A stretch of DNA of 64,000 bases, from contig JAHLMK010000001.1 in assembly GCA_019915135.1 (NCBI GenBank), positions 6,407,965 through 6,471,964 on the forward strand. Reading direction: 5' to 3'. The notes below the pieces were generated by a model. It saw only the letters and a program-made list of their open reading frames with translations, searched no databases and was not told the origin of the DNA. The stretch is from Strobilurus pachycystidiatus. Its lineage: Eukaryota > Basidiomycota > Agaricomycetes > Agaricales > Physalacriaceae. Both the position numbers and the translations under genes were made by a program. Shown here piece by piece: positions 50,833-61,699 of this stretch; within the stretch, counting starts at the first letter, position 1, and each line of letters begins with the position of its first letter.

Positions 50833-52945
50833 TATCTATCTAATCCTCTTTTTTGCTAGCAAGAAAAATTTCCTTTTATGGACGTAAAACGGCTAGAAAC
50901 GTGACTATATCAGCTAGAAACGTGACGGAAGAACAGCTAAAAACGTGACCATATTAGCTAGAAACGTGACACAATCACCCACCAACTATTCATCACATGT
51001 TATAGTCAGCCACATTTATCCTTCCTTCTACGCTCAAGTCGCTGTTCAAAGTCATCTTACTATGACTTTGAACTCATTGTTCATTCATGTTTCAATCAAG
51101 ATCAATGAAGACCTATACTTATGCATCTCATATTCAATTCCGAGTATGATGATGGCCCACGCGGACTGGGGTACTTGTATTTTGGGTACAGTCTATTTTT
51201 CGTATGCGGAAGTAATGTATTGGGCCGTAACGAGGAAACGAGATTAGGTAGACAGTTGATACTTCTGAATCAGTGAAGAGCATGAGGATACGCATCCAAT
51301 GATGCATAATATTCATTCGAAAACAGCTGTCTTGCGCTTGCGGACGGTTAGAGGTTGGTAACGCAGATCGAGGGATTCAGCCTAACGTAAAAAGCCCACC
51401 CGGCCTCGGATGTGTCTTTGGAAGGCCTATCCTTTCACTTTTAGTAGGTTAGGAGGTGAGGGCACATAGGCGACGTGCCACAAGAAGTTCAAACTCAGTT
51501 CAAGAAAGGGCGCGCGTACGAGGCCTCTGTCTCGGTGCGTATCGCGGTTCAAAGTAAGATGTGTATCACTAGACGAGTTCAAAGATGTCCTGAGTTGCTT
51601 TTGAACCGTTTACTTTTTTTCTAACTTGTCAGATATGGCCTGTTAATGCGTCGTTTATTCGGAAGACTAGTCGGTCAAAGGAAGCAATCTATTCGCTCGT
51701 GCTCGGTTGTTCAAACTGTTATAGATCTGAGCACATGTGACATATGAAGGGCAGAGTCAAGTCAGGTCTGACGGCGAGTGCCGCAGGAGCCGTAAACAAC
51801 ACACGTTCATGCTAAATACCGGGAATGGTCGCAGTCAAGTTCAGAAATGTCGTAGTCAGTCAAAGATGGGCAATTCAGAATCGTATTGACATTTCGAGCG
51901 TGATGATGGCCCACACGGGCTGTGCGACTTGCATTTTGACTATGGCCTCTTGTTTGCCTGTGGAAATAATGTCTTTGGCCGTAGTGCGGCAATGAGATTA
52001 GATGGGGAGTTGATACTGCCGTATTCGAGAAGAGCACAAAGATACGGACAACACGTATAGTGTGAACAGATTGTGCACCTTATACGGGCTCACTCGGTTA
52101 GAAGGTTAGGTTCGGGTTAGAAGGTTTGGGGTTCTCGGTGTTCTCGCCCGCGCAGCGGAAGAGAACGTTTAAGAAAGGGCCCGCGTGCGGGGCCTCTGTC
52201 TCGGTGTGTATTGGAGACGCACCAAGATATGTGATATTATGCTAAACGTGTGTTCCGGCCGCGTTGTGATTTGATTCGGATAGTAAGTATCAGACGTGCG
52301 TTCAAGTGATGGGTTCAAAGATGTCTTGGATTATCTTTGAACTAACGCAGATGTTCAATTTATTTCGTTAGGTGTCAACAATGACTTCACGTTACGCTTC
52401 TTAATCGGAAACCTACTCGGTTGAAGAAAGCGAGCAATACGCTTGTTTTCGGATGTTCGGCATGACATGAACTTGAGTATATGTAAAATATGAAGAGAAA
52501 ACTCCAAGTGACGCGTGGCGGCATGTGCCGTGAGAGTCACAAATAACAGTTTGTTGGAACGGTGTATTGCGGGTGCTGAATTCAGTCAAGTTTGGTGTAT
52601 CTGGGTTCGTAATCAAATTCCGAGTATGATGATGGCCCACGCGGACTGGGGTACTTGTATTTTGGGTACAGTCTATTTTTTGTATGCGGAAGTAATGTAT
52701 TGGGCCGTAACGAGGAAACGAGATTAGGTAGACAGTTGATACTTCTGAATCAGTGAAGAGCATGAGGATACGCATCCAATGATGCATAATATTCATTCGA
52801 AAACAGCTGTCTTGCGCTTGCGGACGGTTAGAGGTTGGTAACGCAGATCGAGGGATTCAGCCTAACGTAAAAAGCCCACCCGGCCTCGGATGTGTCTTTG
52901 GAAGGCCTATCCTTTCACTTTTAGTAGGTTAGGAGGTGAGGGCAC
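50833..52945 (+). mobile_element. Element B copy B10 (2113 bp), longest B body
   Basis: Full leader followed by satellite through one unit and into the next as far as GGTGAGGGCAC, the same base at which A1 interrupted the main array. It carries the variant TGCTGAATTC in place of TGTTGCATTC. Confidence 0.72.
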
Positions 52946-52986
52946 TAACTATCTAATAGCTTTGTTGTTGCGTCAACAAAATTTCC
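52946..52986 (+). mobile_element. Element A fragment A4 (41 bp)
   Basis: Contains the A terminus and hairpin up to AAAATTTCC, then is cut by the first TATACC terminus. The left junction is the same as A1, so A1 and A4 derive from one insertion event that was later copied. Confidence 0.75.
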
Positions 52987-53002
52987 TATACCTATAAGCC
53001 CT

Positions 53003-53023
53003 GTTAATTCGACTCGAATTAAC
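53003..53023. promoter_or_regulatory. Terminal hairpin of T1 (GTTAATTCG arms)
   Basis: Arms GTTAATTCG and CGAATTAAC flank the loop ACT, 16 bp inside the T1 terminus. It recurs at 57438-57458 and 61216-61236. The T2 element keeps a hairpin with the same TTCGACTCGAA centre but different outer arms. A recognition role in transposition or end joining is inferred. Confidence 0.72.
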
Positions 53024-53199
53024 TTTGCGTCCCCGTTTTGGTCGAAATTGTATTTGCAGGTCCCTTTAGGGTAGGGGACCACTGTCCCAAAACAGCTAGG
53101 CCGCAAATTCAAAACTCGGCCGGCTAGAGCGCGCTCTTTGATACCGCACCCGGGGCGGCCTGAATTCAGCTCAGCAACCGGCACTCCCCAGACCTCAAG

Positions 53200-54000
53200 A
53201 TTGTATTTGCAGGTCTTTTAGGGTTGGGTGAGGGTGGGGGGAGAGAGTTTGGGACCAGGCGACATCCGCGCGGCACCCCGTAGCTGCACCTTTATATACG
53301 CAGGTACCGCAAACGACGTGGTGGGCCCGGGACCGCTTCTCGGGTTTCGACACCAGTGAGGAATATGCTTATAATAGCTATATGAACGTCCTCAATGAGT
53401 CCCGGCACCGCAAAGTTGCCGCGTGGCTCCGAACTCCTATTTGACCAGGAGCACATCTGGCAGCGTGGGACCATAACATTCTCAGGACTTGATATTGTAT
53501 TTGCAGGTCCCTTTGGCATTCAGAAGACTGGGAAAGTCGGTTTCAAGACAATACACAATCCGTGCGGCTTCATGTAGCTGTACCTTCATTTACGCAGGAA
53601 CCGCAAACAACCTGGTGGGCTCGGGACCGCTTCTCGTGTCTTGACCCCAGTTGACAATATGCTTATAGTAGCTATGTGAACGTCCTCAATGAGTCCCGGC
53701 ACTGCAAAGTGGTCGTGTGGCTCCCAACTCCTGTTTGACCGGGTGCACATCTGGCAGCGCGAGAACCCAACATTCTCAGGACTTGATATTGTATTTGCAG
53801 GTCCCTTTGGCATCTAGATGACTGGGAAAAGTGGTTTCATGACAGTACACAATCCGTGCGGCTTCCCGTAGTTGTACCTTCATTTGCGCAGGTACCGCAA
53901 ACGACCTGGTGGGCCAGGGACCACTTTTCGTGTCTCGGCATCAGTTGGAAATATGCTTATAATAGCTATATTAACGTCTTCACTCAGTCCCGGTCCCGCA
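53200..54000. repeat. 294-bp tandem repeat in the T1a leader (about 2.7 copies)
   Basis: ATTGTATTTGCAGGTC starts at 53200, 53494 and 53788, and TAGCTGCACC-like words at 53281, 53575 and 53869, all 294 bp apart. The copies are moderately diverged. It recurs in T1b (57635-58435) and partly in T1c. T2 has an array of the same period with different sequence. Confidence 0.9.
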
Positions 54001-54159
54001 AATCCATTGCCTGACTTAAGACGGTGAAGAACAGCAAACGTGTCTGCAAGACAACAACAGTGCCCTTAAGCTTCGATTAGCAACTGTGGAATATCTAAAC
54101 AAGTGTCCTCGTCACTATGCTTCTGTTCTATAGTAGGAGAAAAGTACAAGAAAATTCAT

Positions 54160-54320
54160 CTTGAGGCCATGTGCATAGCCATCTGAAATTCTGGCAGAAA
54201 TCCAAGTGGCTGTGCAGTGGCTATGCAGTGGCCTCAAATTTCTGGCAGAAATCCATGTGGCTGTGCTGTGGCTATGCTCTGGCCTCAGATTTCAGGCAGA
54301 AATTTATGTGGCTGTGTTTT
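54160..54320. repeat. 51-bp tandem repeat in the T1a leader
   Basis: GGCAGAAAT words at 54193, 54244 and 54295 are 51 bp apart, within GTGGCTGTG-rich units. It recurs in T1b at 58595-58755. The rest of 54001-54461 holds no gene. Confidence 0.8.
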
Positions 54321-54358
54321 TCAAGTTGCCATTATTTTGCCATATACTAATATGGTAA

Positions 54359-54427
54359 TTGTGTCCCACTGGACCGAGGTAGTTTGCTCCTTGACCTCTT
54401 ACCACAACCTTCCTAATTGGGACACAA
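54359..54427 (+). promoter_or_regulatory. Upstream palindrome and conserved box of the T1 gene
   Basis: Perfect 10-bp inverted arms TTGTGTCCCA (54359-54368) and TGGGACACAA (54418-54427) lie just upstream of the gene. The box ACCTTCCTAATTGGGA within it is conserved in T2 (ACCTTCCCAATTGGGA) at about the same distance, 60 bp upstream of the split start. It is a likely promoter element; a copy lies at 58794-58862. Confidence 0.55.
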
Positions 54428-54461
54428 ATTGCAATTTCTTTCGCCATTGTCTGCTCTTCCA

Positions 54462-57421
54462 ATGTACGTCTTTAACTGTTTTTTTTAGTATTGCCTGACA
54501 CTTTACGCTATAGGGGAGGTAGTAAAGGTCGCAAAAATCCTTGTGATCATCCTGGCTGTGACTTTCGAGACCACCAGGAAAGTTTGGCTCGTCACTATCG
54601 GGCCTATCATGAAACTTCGTATCTGGTGTTTGTCGCCGACTCTACTGGTGCGTATTTACTGATTCTCTTATAATTCTGTCTCATCAGTTTTTTTAGGGTC
54701 AGGCAATCACCGCCTCATTGAACGTAACCCGGCCACTGCTCTCGTCACCTGTATCGACAATCTCTGCAACAATCACTTCGAATCTTTTGAAGCTTTCCGT
54801 CTGCACTTCCAGAATGTGCATGATGGAAAGCTTACCAAGTACACGGAAGACAAAAAACTCGAGTATCTAGCCAATCTGGACAAAGCCGCTTCTGATGATG
54901 ATGATGATGACAATGACGATTCCCACTCTGGCTCCCCATCGCCTCGTCACGGTAGTCTCTTCGGATCTTCCCCCACCCGTCCTTTTACACCCGGTGCCTT
55001 TGGTAAATTGCCCAGCCCTCTTCGTCCTCAGGCGAGTCCTGCCCGTCGCGGTCGAGTTCACTCTCCCGTTTCTCCGTCGATCAACCTGGCATCTCGTGCT
55101 TCCCACTCCCCCGGGGCCTCTCCGTCCATCCGTTCTAGGCGTGTCGCTTCTCGCAGCACTTCTCGTCATCATCCGTATCCCGAACCAAGCATTCTGTTCT
55201 CCACCCGGGAGTCCGTCGCAACACCTCCACCGGCAAGCTTGGAAACACCGTCCCCACTCCCTCCTAATCCTCTTAGACTTTTTGCTTTGCGGTCTGCGGC
55301 TGCAACTCCAGTAGTTGTAGCCCAGGACGTGTACTCTTTGAACTCGTCGCCGGAGCAATCCTCAGATGGTGATGATCCAATGTCTCCCACCAATGATGGT
55401 ATGGACGTGGACAGTGAGCCTGTTCCTCAGGCCACCACGACCGGTATTCGTCTTAATCCCGACACGGACTATCTGCGCCCTCTCGACTTCTTCCCCAACA
55501 TGTGTGTCCACACCGAGCTCCGACTTATCATCTGTTTGAAGTGTGGAATCTCTGTTCTGCCTTCCCGTGCATGGAAACACGCCAATGGACACCTTCGCGG
55601 TGAGACGCTTCCCAAGTGCAAGGCAGAGCTTGATGACTTGGTGGAGCGTTTGCACTTATGTCAGACGTCCTCGGATATTCCAGTTGTCGCTCTCGGTGGA
55701 CCACCAGTCCAAGGGCTTGCTCTTGAGCAAAAGGGATATCGGTGTTCTCAATGCGATCATGTTCAGGGGACCTTTGACTCATTCAAGGTTCATGTCACCA
55801 CACGTCATCCTGGCATAGGGATACCCGCTCGAGATCTTGTGATTGAGGTCGACCATTATCAAACTCTTCTTCCCCCGCCCCATGTTCGGTATTTCCCAGT
55901 CGATATCTTTCAAAAGCCTAGGGATCGGACAAAACTCTCAGAACTAGTCAATCGCCACATTGTCCGTCCCTCTGCCGATCACGACATCCTCCTTGCTCCA
56001 GACTCGCAACACGACACCCACATCTGGACCAACAACAATGCATGGTCGACTCTGTTTGTAGAAGAACGCAAGTCCCGGGACGCTGTGGCCAAGCTTAGGA
56101 AGCTCACTTGGATTCCGGGTTACCAAGACGAAGGTTCTCCGCTCCGCAACTTGCGCGATGTGGTCCTGAACTATCTGCGGCACACCGGATCGTTGGCCAA
56201 GAACACAGACATGGGTGTACGTCGTTTAATGGAACAGTGCCCTCCGTAAGTTGTTTATTAGTCCTTTTCTTCATAATCTAATCTTTGTCTCTTGAAGCCC
56301 TGATCAACACTCCAATGCCATGTATATTCTTTCGGATGACAAAGTTGGGGACTATGCATTGGATCTTACCCGTCTTGTTGCTCTGCTCGCACAGGATGTC
56401 GATGGTGTGGCACCCAGGCATTCCGATGATGTGAAGCATACCGAAGCCCTCCTCGCACTCTTAGATGTGGATCGGAAAGCGGTGAACATGCCCGCTGCCC
56501 GTGAAGCTTTGCATAACCTCATCTGGCCTATCCTCTGCCGTACGACTCCTAAGAACAAGTTCGACCATATCCTGGAGACGTACTATGCGTTAACCTGCTT
56601 ACGCGAGGATGGTAACTATAAGGAGCCCAAGAACACTACGGGGCTCTTTGCGCATATGAAGTATATCATGCGCCTGGCTTGGTGTTACCAAGGATTGAAG
56701 GAGGTGGCAGATTCTGATGAGCGTCTTTACGAGTACGTTCCAATAACTCATTCTAAATCCACTCTACTAATTGTGTTGTCAACAGTGTCATGTTACGCAT
56801 TGGCATGCCGATCTTTTCACCAAACAACTCGAGTTCGTGGAATTCGGTATGCGACTTACAGCGCTACTGTTCCTATCTGGCTCATGAGTCGATTCAACCT
56901 CCCACCACCCGGGTGTCCGATGATTGCAACTCGTTCACGCACAACGATAGCACTATCCACATTCCCACTCTACGCACCCGGTTCCGTGCTCTCCTTGATG
57001 GTATAAAGGCCGATATGGCTGCTCTTCTTCCCGATCCTGCCATGATGTTTACCAAGTTCCCTGAGAACACGGTGGACCAATGGGCAGAGGAGGAAGTGGG
57101 CTACTCTTTCCTTTCAGCCGGCGACGAAGTCTCTCCCACCTACGATCTATTTGACAAGTTGGTGGACGATCCCAATCAGCGCATGTTCTTCAATGCTCCC
57201 GGTGGTGCGCCCCATGTATCCCCTGCCGGTGTCGAGGAAGTCCACAACAAACTCAATGATATCGGTCAGCGTTTGGGCTTTGCAGCTGTCACGCTTGCTG
57301 GTCAGTTTGCTCGTGGTGGCCAATACCCTGATGTACGCATTCAAAACGCGACACGGGGTCGAGGCATCTTCCTTGGCTTTGCAGAGCTATGGATGGCTCT
57401 CCGTCGTGCTAAGACAGAGAC
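54462..57421 (+). pseudogene. 3'-truncated OrsD/RecQ-family gene in T1a (N-terminal part only)
   Basis: Exons: 54462-54463, 54514-54647, 54697-56245, 56298-56732, and 56786 to the cut at 57421, one frame of about 918 codons. The start codon is split, AT|G, across the first intron. Four C2H2-like fingers are visible: CDHPGC...H-x4-H, CIDNLC...H-x4-H, CLKC...H, and YRCSQC...H-x4-H. Between the second and third lie an acidic D run and a long S/P/R-rich disordered region. Exon 4 (LREDGNYKEPKNTTG) aligns with LKADGSFNSAKDVTP of the complete gene at 6491-12217, showing common ancestry. The tyrosine-recombinase GH...Y box and all helicase motifs are missing because the next element begins. Splice sites and frame are intact, so it decayed by truncation rather than mutation. 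Confidence 0.82.
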
Positions 57422-60400
57422 TATACCTATAAGCCCTGTTAATTCGACTCGAATTAACTTTGCGTCCCCGTTTTGGTCGAAATTGTATTTGCAGGTCCCT
57501 TTAGGGTAGGGGACCACTGTCCCAAAACAGCTAGGCCGCAAATTCAAAACTCGGCCGGCTAGAGCGCGCTCTTTGATACCGCACCCGGGGCGGCCTGAAT
57601 TCAGCTCAGCAACCGGCACTCCCCAGACCTCAAGATTGTATTTGCAGGTCTTTTAGGGTTGGGTGAGGGTGGGGGGAGAGAGTTTGGGACCAGGCGACAT
57701 CCGCGCGGCACCCCGTAGCTGCACCTTTATATACGCAGGTACCGCAAACGACGTGGTGGGCCCGGGACCGCTTCTCGGGTTTCGACACCAGTGAGGAATA
57801 TGCTTATAATAGCTATATGAACGTCCTCAATGAGTCCCGGCACCGCAAAGTTGCCGCGTGGCTCCGAACTCCTATTTGACCAGGAGCACATCTGGCAGCG
57901 TGGGACCATAACATTCTCAGGACTTGATATTGTATTTGCAGGTCCCTTTGGCATTCAGAAGACTGGGAAAGTCGGTTTCAAGACAATACACAATCCGTGC
58001 GGCTTCATGTAGCTGTACCTTCATTTACGCAGGAACCGCAAACAACCTGGTGGGCTCGGGACCGCTTCTCGTGTCTTGACCCCAGTTGACAATATGCTTA
58101 TAGTAGCTATGTGAACGTCCTCAATGAGTCCCGGCACTGCAAAGTGGTCGTGTGGCTCCCAACTCCTGTTTGACCGGGTGCACATCTGGCAGCGCGAGAA
58201 CCCAACATTCTCAGGACTTGATATTGTATTTGCAGGTCCCTTTGGCATCTAGATGACTGGGAAAAGTGGTTTCATGACAGTACACAATCCGTGCGGCTTC
58301 CCGTAGTTGTACCTTCATTTGCGCAGGTACCGCAAACGACCTGGTGGGCCAGGGACCACTTTTCGTGTCTCGGCATCAGTTGGAAATATGCTTATAATAG
58401 CTATATTAACGTCTTCACTCAGTCCCGGTCCCGCAAATCCATTGCCTGACTTAAGACGGTGAAGAACAGCAAACGTGTCTGCAAGACAACAACAGTGCCC
58501 TTAAGCTTCGATTAGCAACTGTGGAATATCTAAACAAGTGTCCTCGTCACTATGCTTCTGTTCTATAGTAGGAGAAAAGTACAAGAAAATTCATCTTGAG
58601 GCCATGTGCATAGCCATCTGAAATTCTGGCAGAAATCCAAGTGGCTGTGCAGTGGCTATGCAGTGGCCTCAAATTTCTGGCAGAAATCCATGTGGCTGTG
58701 CTGTGGCTATGCTCTGGCCTCAGATTTCAGGCAGAAATTTATGTGGCTGTGTTTTTCAAGTTGCCATTATTTTGCCATATACTAATATGGTAATTGTGTC
58801 CCACTGGACCGAGGTAGTTTGCTCCTTGACCTCTTACCACAACCTTCCTAATTGGGACACAAATTGCAATTTCTTTCGCCATTGTCTGCTCTTCCAATGT
58901 ACGTCTTTAACTGTTTTTTTTAGTATTGCCTGACACTTTACGCTATAGGGGAGGTAGTAAAGGTCGCAAAAATCCTTGTGATCATCCTGGCTGTGACTTT
59001 CGAGACCACCAGGAAAGTTTGGCTCGTCACTATCGGGCCTATCATGAAACTTCGTATCTGGTGTTTGTCGCCGACTCTACTGGTGCGTATTTACTGATTC
59101 TCTTATAATTCTGTCTCATCAGTTTTTTTAGGGTCAGGCAATCACCGCCTCATTGAACGTAACCCGGCCACTGCTCTCGTCACCTGTATCGACAATCTCT
59201 GCAACAATCACTTCGAATCTTTTGAAGCTTTCCGTCTGCACTTCCAGAATGTGCATGATGGAAAGCTTACCAAGTACACGGAAGACAAAAAACTCGAGTA
59301 TCTAGCCAATCTGGACAAAGCCGCTTCTGATGATGATGATGATGACAATGACGATTCCCACTCTGGCTCCCCATCGCCTCGTCACGGTAGTCTCTTCGGA
59401 TCTTCCCCCACCCGTCCTTTTACACCCGGTGCCTTTGGTAAATTGCCCAGCCCTCTTCGTCCTCAGGCGAGTCCTGCCCGTCGCGGTCGAGTTCACTCTC
59501 CCGTTTCTCCGTCGATCAACCTGGCATCTCGTGCTTCCCACTCCCCCGGGGCCTCTCCGTCCATCCGTTCTAGGCGTGTCGCTTCTCGCAGCACTTCTCG
59601 TCATCATCCGTATCCCGAACCAAGCATTCTGTTCTCCACCCGGGAGTCCGTCGCAACACCTCCACCGGCAAGCTTGGAAACACCGTCCCCACTCCCTCCT
59701 AATCCTCTTAGACTTTTTGCTTTGCGGTCTGCGGCTGCAACTCCAGTAGTTGTAGCCCAGGACGTGTACTCTTTGAACTCGTCGCCGGAGCAATCCTCAG
59801 ATGGTGATGATCCAATGTCTCCCACCAATGATGGTATGGACGTGGACAGTGAGCCTGTTCCTCAGGCCACCACGACCGGTATTCGTCTTAATCCCGACAC
59901 GGACTATCTGCGCCCTCTCGACTTCTTCCCCAACATGTGTGTCCACACCGAGCTCCGACTTATCATCTGTTTGAAGTGTGGAATCTCTGTTCTGCCTTCC
60001 CGTGCATGGAAACACGCCAATGGACACCTTCGCGGTGAGACGCTTCCCAAGTGCAAGGCAGAGCTTGATGACTTGGTGGAGCGTTTGCACTTATGTCAGA
60101 CGTCCTCGGATATTCCAGTTGTCGCTCTCGGTGGACCACCAGTCCAAGGGCTTGCTCTTGAGCAAAAGGGATATCGGTGTTCTCAATGCGATCATGTTCA
60201 GGGGACCTTTGACTCATTCAAGGTTCATGTCACCACACGTCATCCTGGCATAGGGATACCCGCTCGAGATCTTGTGATTGAGGTCGACCATTATCAAACT
60301 CTTCTTCCCCCGCCCCATGTTCGGTATTTCCCAGTCGATATCTTTCAAAAGCCTAGGGATCGGACAAAACTCTCAGAACTAGTCAATCGCCACATTGTCC

Positions 60401-61199
60401 GTCCCTCTGCCGATCACGACATCCTCCTTGCTCCAGACTCGCAACACGACACCCACATCTGGACCAACAACAATGCATGGTCGACTCTGTTTGTAGAAGA
60501 ACGCAAGTCCCGGGACGCTGTGGCCAAGCTTAGGAAGCTCACTTGGATTCCGGGTTACCAAGACGAAGGTTCTCCGCTCCGCAACTTGCGCGATGTGGTC
60601 CTGAACTATCTGCGGCACACCGGATCGTTGGCCAAGAACACAGACATGGGTGTACGTCGTTTAATGGAACAGTGCCCTCCGTAAGTTGTTTATTAGTCCT
60701 TTTCTTCATAATCTAATCTTTGTCTCTTGAAGCCCTGATCAACACTCCAATGCCATGTATATTCTTTCGGATGACAAAGTTGGGGACTATGCATTGGATC
60801 TTACCCGTCTTGTTGCTCTGCTCGCACAGGATGTCGATGGTGTGGCACCCAGGCATTCCGATGATGTGAAGCATACCGAAGCCCTCCTCGCACTCTTAGA
60901 TGTGGATCGGAAAGCGGTGAACATGCCCGCTGCCCGTGAAGCTTTGCATAACCTCATCTGGCCTATCCTCTGCCGTACGACTCCTAAGAACAAGTTCGAC
61001 CATATCCTGGAGACGTACTATGCGTTAACCTGCTTACGCGAGGATGGTAACTATAAGGAGCCCAAGAACACTACGGGGCTCTTTGCGCATATGAAGTATA
61101 TCATGCGCCTGGCTTGGTGTTACCAAGGATTGAAGGAGGTGGCAGATTCTGATGAGCGTCTTTACGAGTACGTTCCAATAACTCATTCTAAATCCACTC
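57422..61199 (+). mobile_element. Telomeric element T1b (3778 bp, 3' truncated)
   Basis: Direct repeat of T1a at an offset of 4435 bp with no difference noticed, cut at 61199 by T1c. The cut lies in the intron after exon 4 (CCACTC followed by TA in the intact copy). Leader, 294-bp repeats (57635-58435) and palindromes are all present. Confidence 0.88.
58897..61199 (+). pseudogene. 3'-truncated OrsD/RecQ-family gene in T1b
   Basis: Same gene as in T1a, 4435 bp further on: exons 58897-58898, 58949-59082, 59132-60680 and 60733-61167, then 32 nt of intron 4 before the cut. It encodes about 706 codons with the four fingers but no recombinase or helicase motifs. The split AT|G start and all splice sites are conserved. 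Because the donor at 61168 no longer has its acceptor, read-through would end in the next element. Confidence 0.82.
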
Positions 61200-61604
61200 T
61201 ATACCTATAAGCCCTGTTAATTCGACTCGAATTAACTTTGCGTCCCCGTTTTGGTCGAAATTGTATTTGCAGGTCCCTTTAGGGTAGGGGACCACTGTCC
61301 CAAAACAGCTAGGCCGCAAATTCAAAACTCGGCCGGCTAGAGCGCGCTCTTTGATACCGCACCCGGGGCGGCCTGAATTCAGCTCAGCAACCGGCACTCC
61401 CCAGACCTCAAGATTGTATTTGCAGGTCTTTTAGGGTTGGGTGAGGGTGGGGGGAGAGAGTTTGGGACCAGGCGACATCCGCGCGGCACCCCGTAGCTGC
61501 ACCTTTATATACGCAGGTACCGCAAACGACGTGGTGGGCCCGGGACCGCTTCTCGGGTTTCGACACCAGTGAGGAATATGCTTATAATAGCTATATGAAC
61601 GTCC
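61200..61604 (+). mobile_element. Telomeric element T1c (405 bp fragment)
   Basis: Repeats the first 405 bp of T1a (offset 8213), including terminus, hairpin and the start of the 294-bp array, then is cut after GAACGTCC by the T2 terminus. It contains no gene. Confidence 0.88.
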
Positions 61605-61619
61605 TATACCTATAAGCGG

Positions 61620-61642
61620 GCGTAGTTCGACTCGAAATACGC
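61620..61642. promoter_or_regulatory. Terminal hairpin of T2
   Basis: Arms GCGTAGTTCG and CGAAATACGC flank ACT with one mismatch, 15 bp inside the terminus. Compared with T1 the outer stem bases changed on both sides while the TTCGACTCGAA centre stayed, so pairing is conserved rather than sequence. Confidence 0.7.
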
Positions 61643-61699
61643 TTTCCGTCGCCGATTTCCTCCGTGCCGCTCGGGCGGGAGGGTCTTAGGGTCAGGATT

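Larger units (their letters stand above)
46639..52472 (+). repeat. 2917-bp composite block, present twice in tandem
   Basis: The block 46639-49555 (B3, A2, B4, B5, B6) is repeated at 49556-52472 (B7, A3, B8, B9 and part of B10). Corresponding landmarks are exactly 2917 bp apart, and both blocks begin at a B terminus. The second block continues uninterrupted past the point where the first was cut (CATGAAC at 49555), so it is the longer copy of the same structure. Confidence 0.9.
52987..57421 (+). mobile_element. Telomeric element T1a (4435 bp, 3' truncated)
   Basis: Starts TATACCTATAAGC and has a perfect hairpin at 53003-53023, a leader with 294-bp and 51-bp repeats, and an OrsD-type gene read toward the telomere. 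It is cut inside exon 5 of that gene at 57421 by the next copy. It is the longest of three matching copies. The 3' end of the complete element is not present in this window. Confidence 0.88.

Noticed and set aside
54867..55358. A 163-codon minus-strand frame opposite the T1 gene
   Set aside because: It is antisense to the well-supported exon 3 and rich in arginine only because it mirrors the S/P/D-rich coding sequence.
44124..61660. Helitron identity for the A, B and T elements
   Set aside because: Termini do not begin with TC, the hairpins lie at the 5' rather than the 3' end, no CTRR end is seen, and no Rep-type HUH motif was noticed. A distant relation cannot be excluded.
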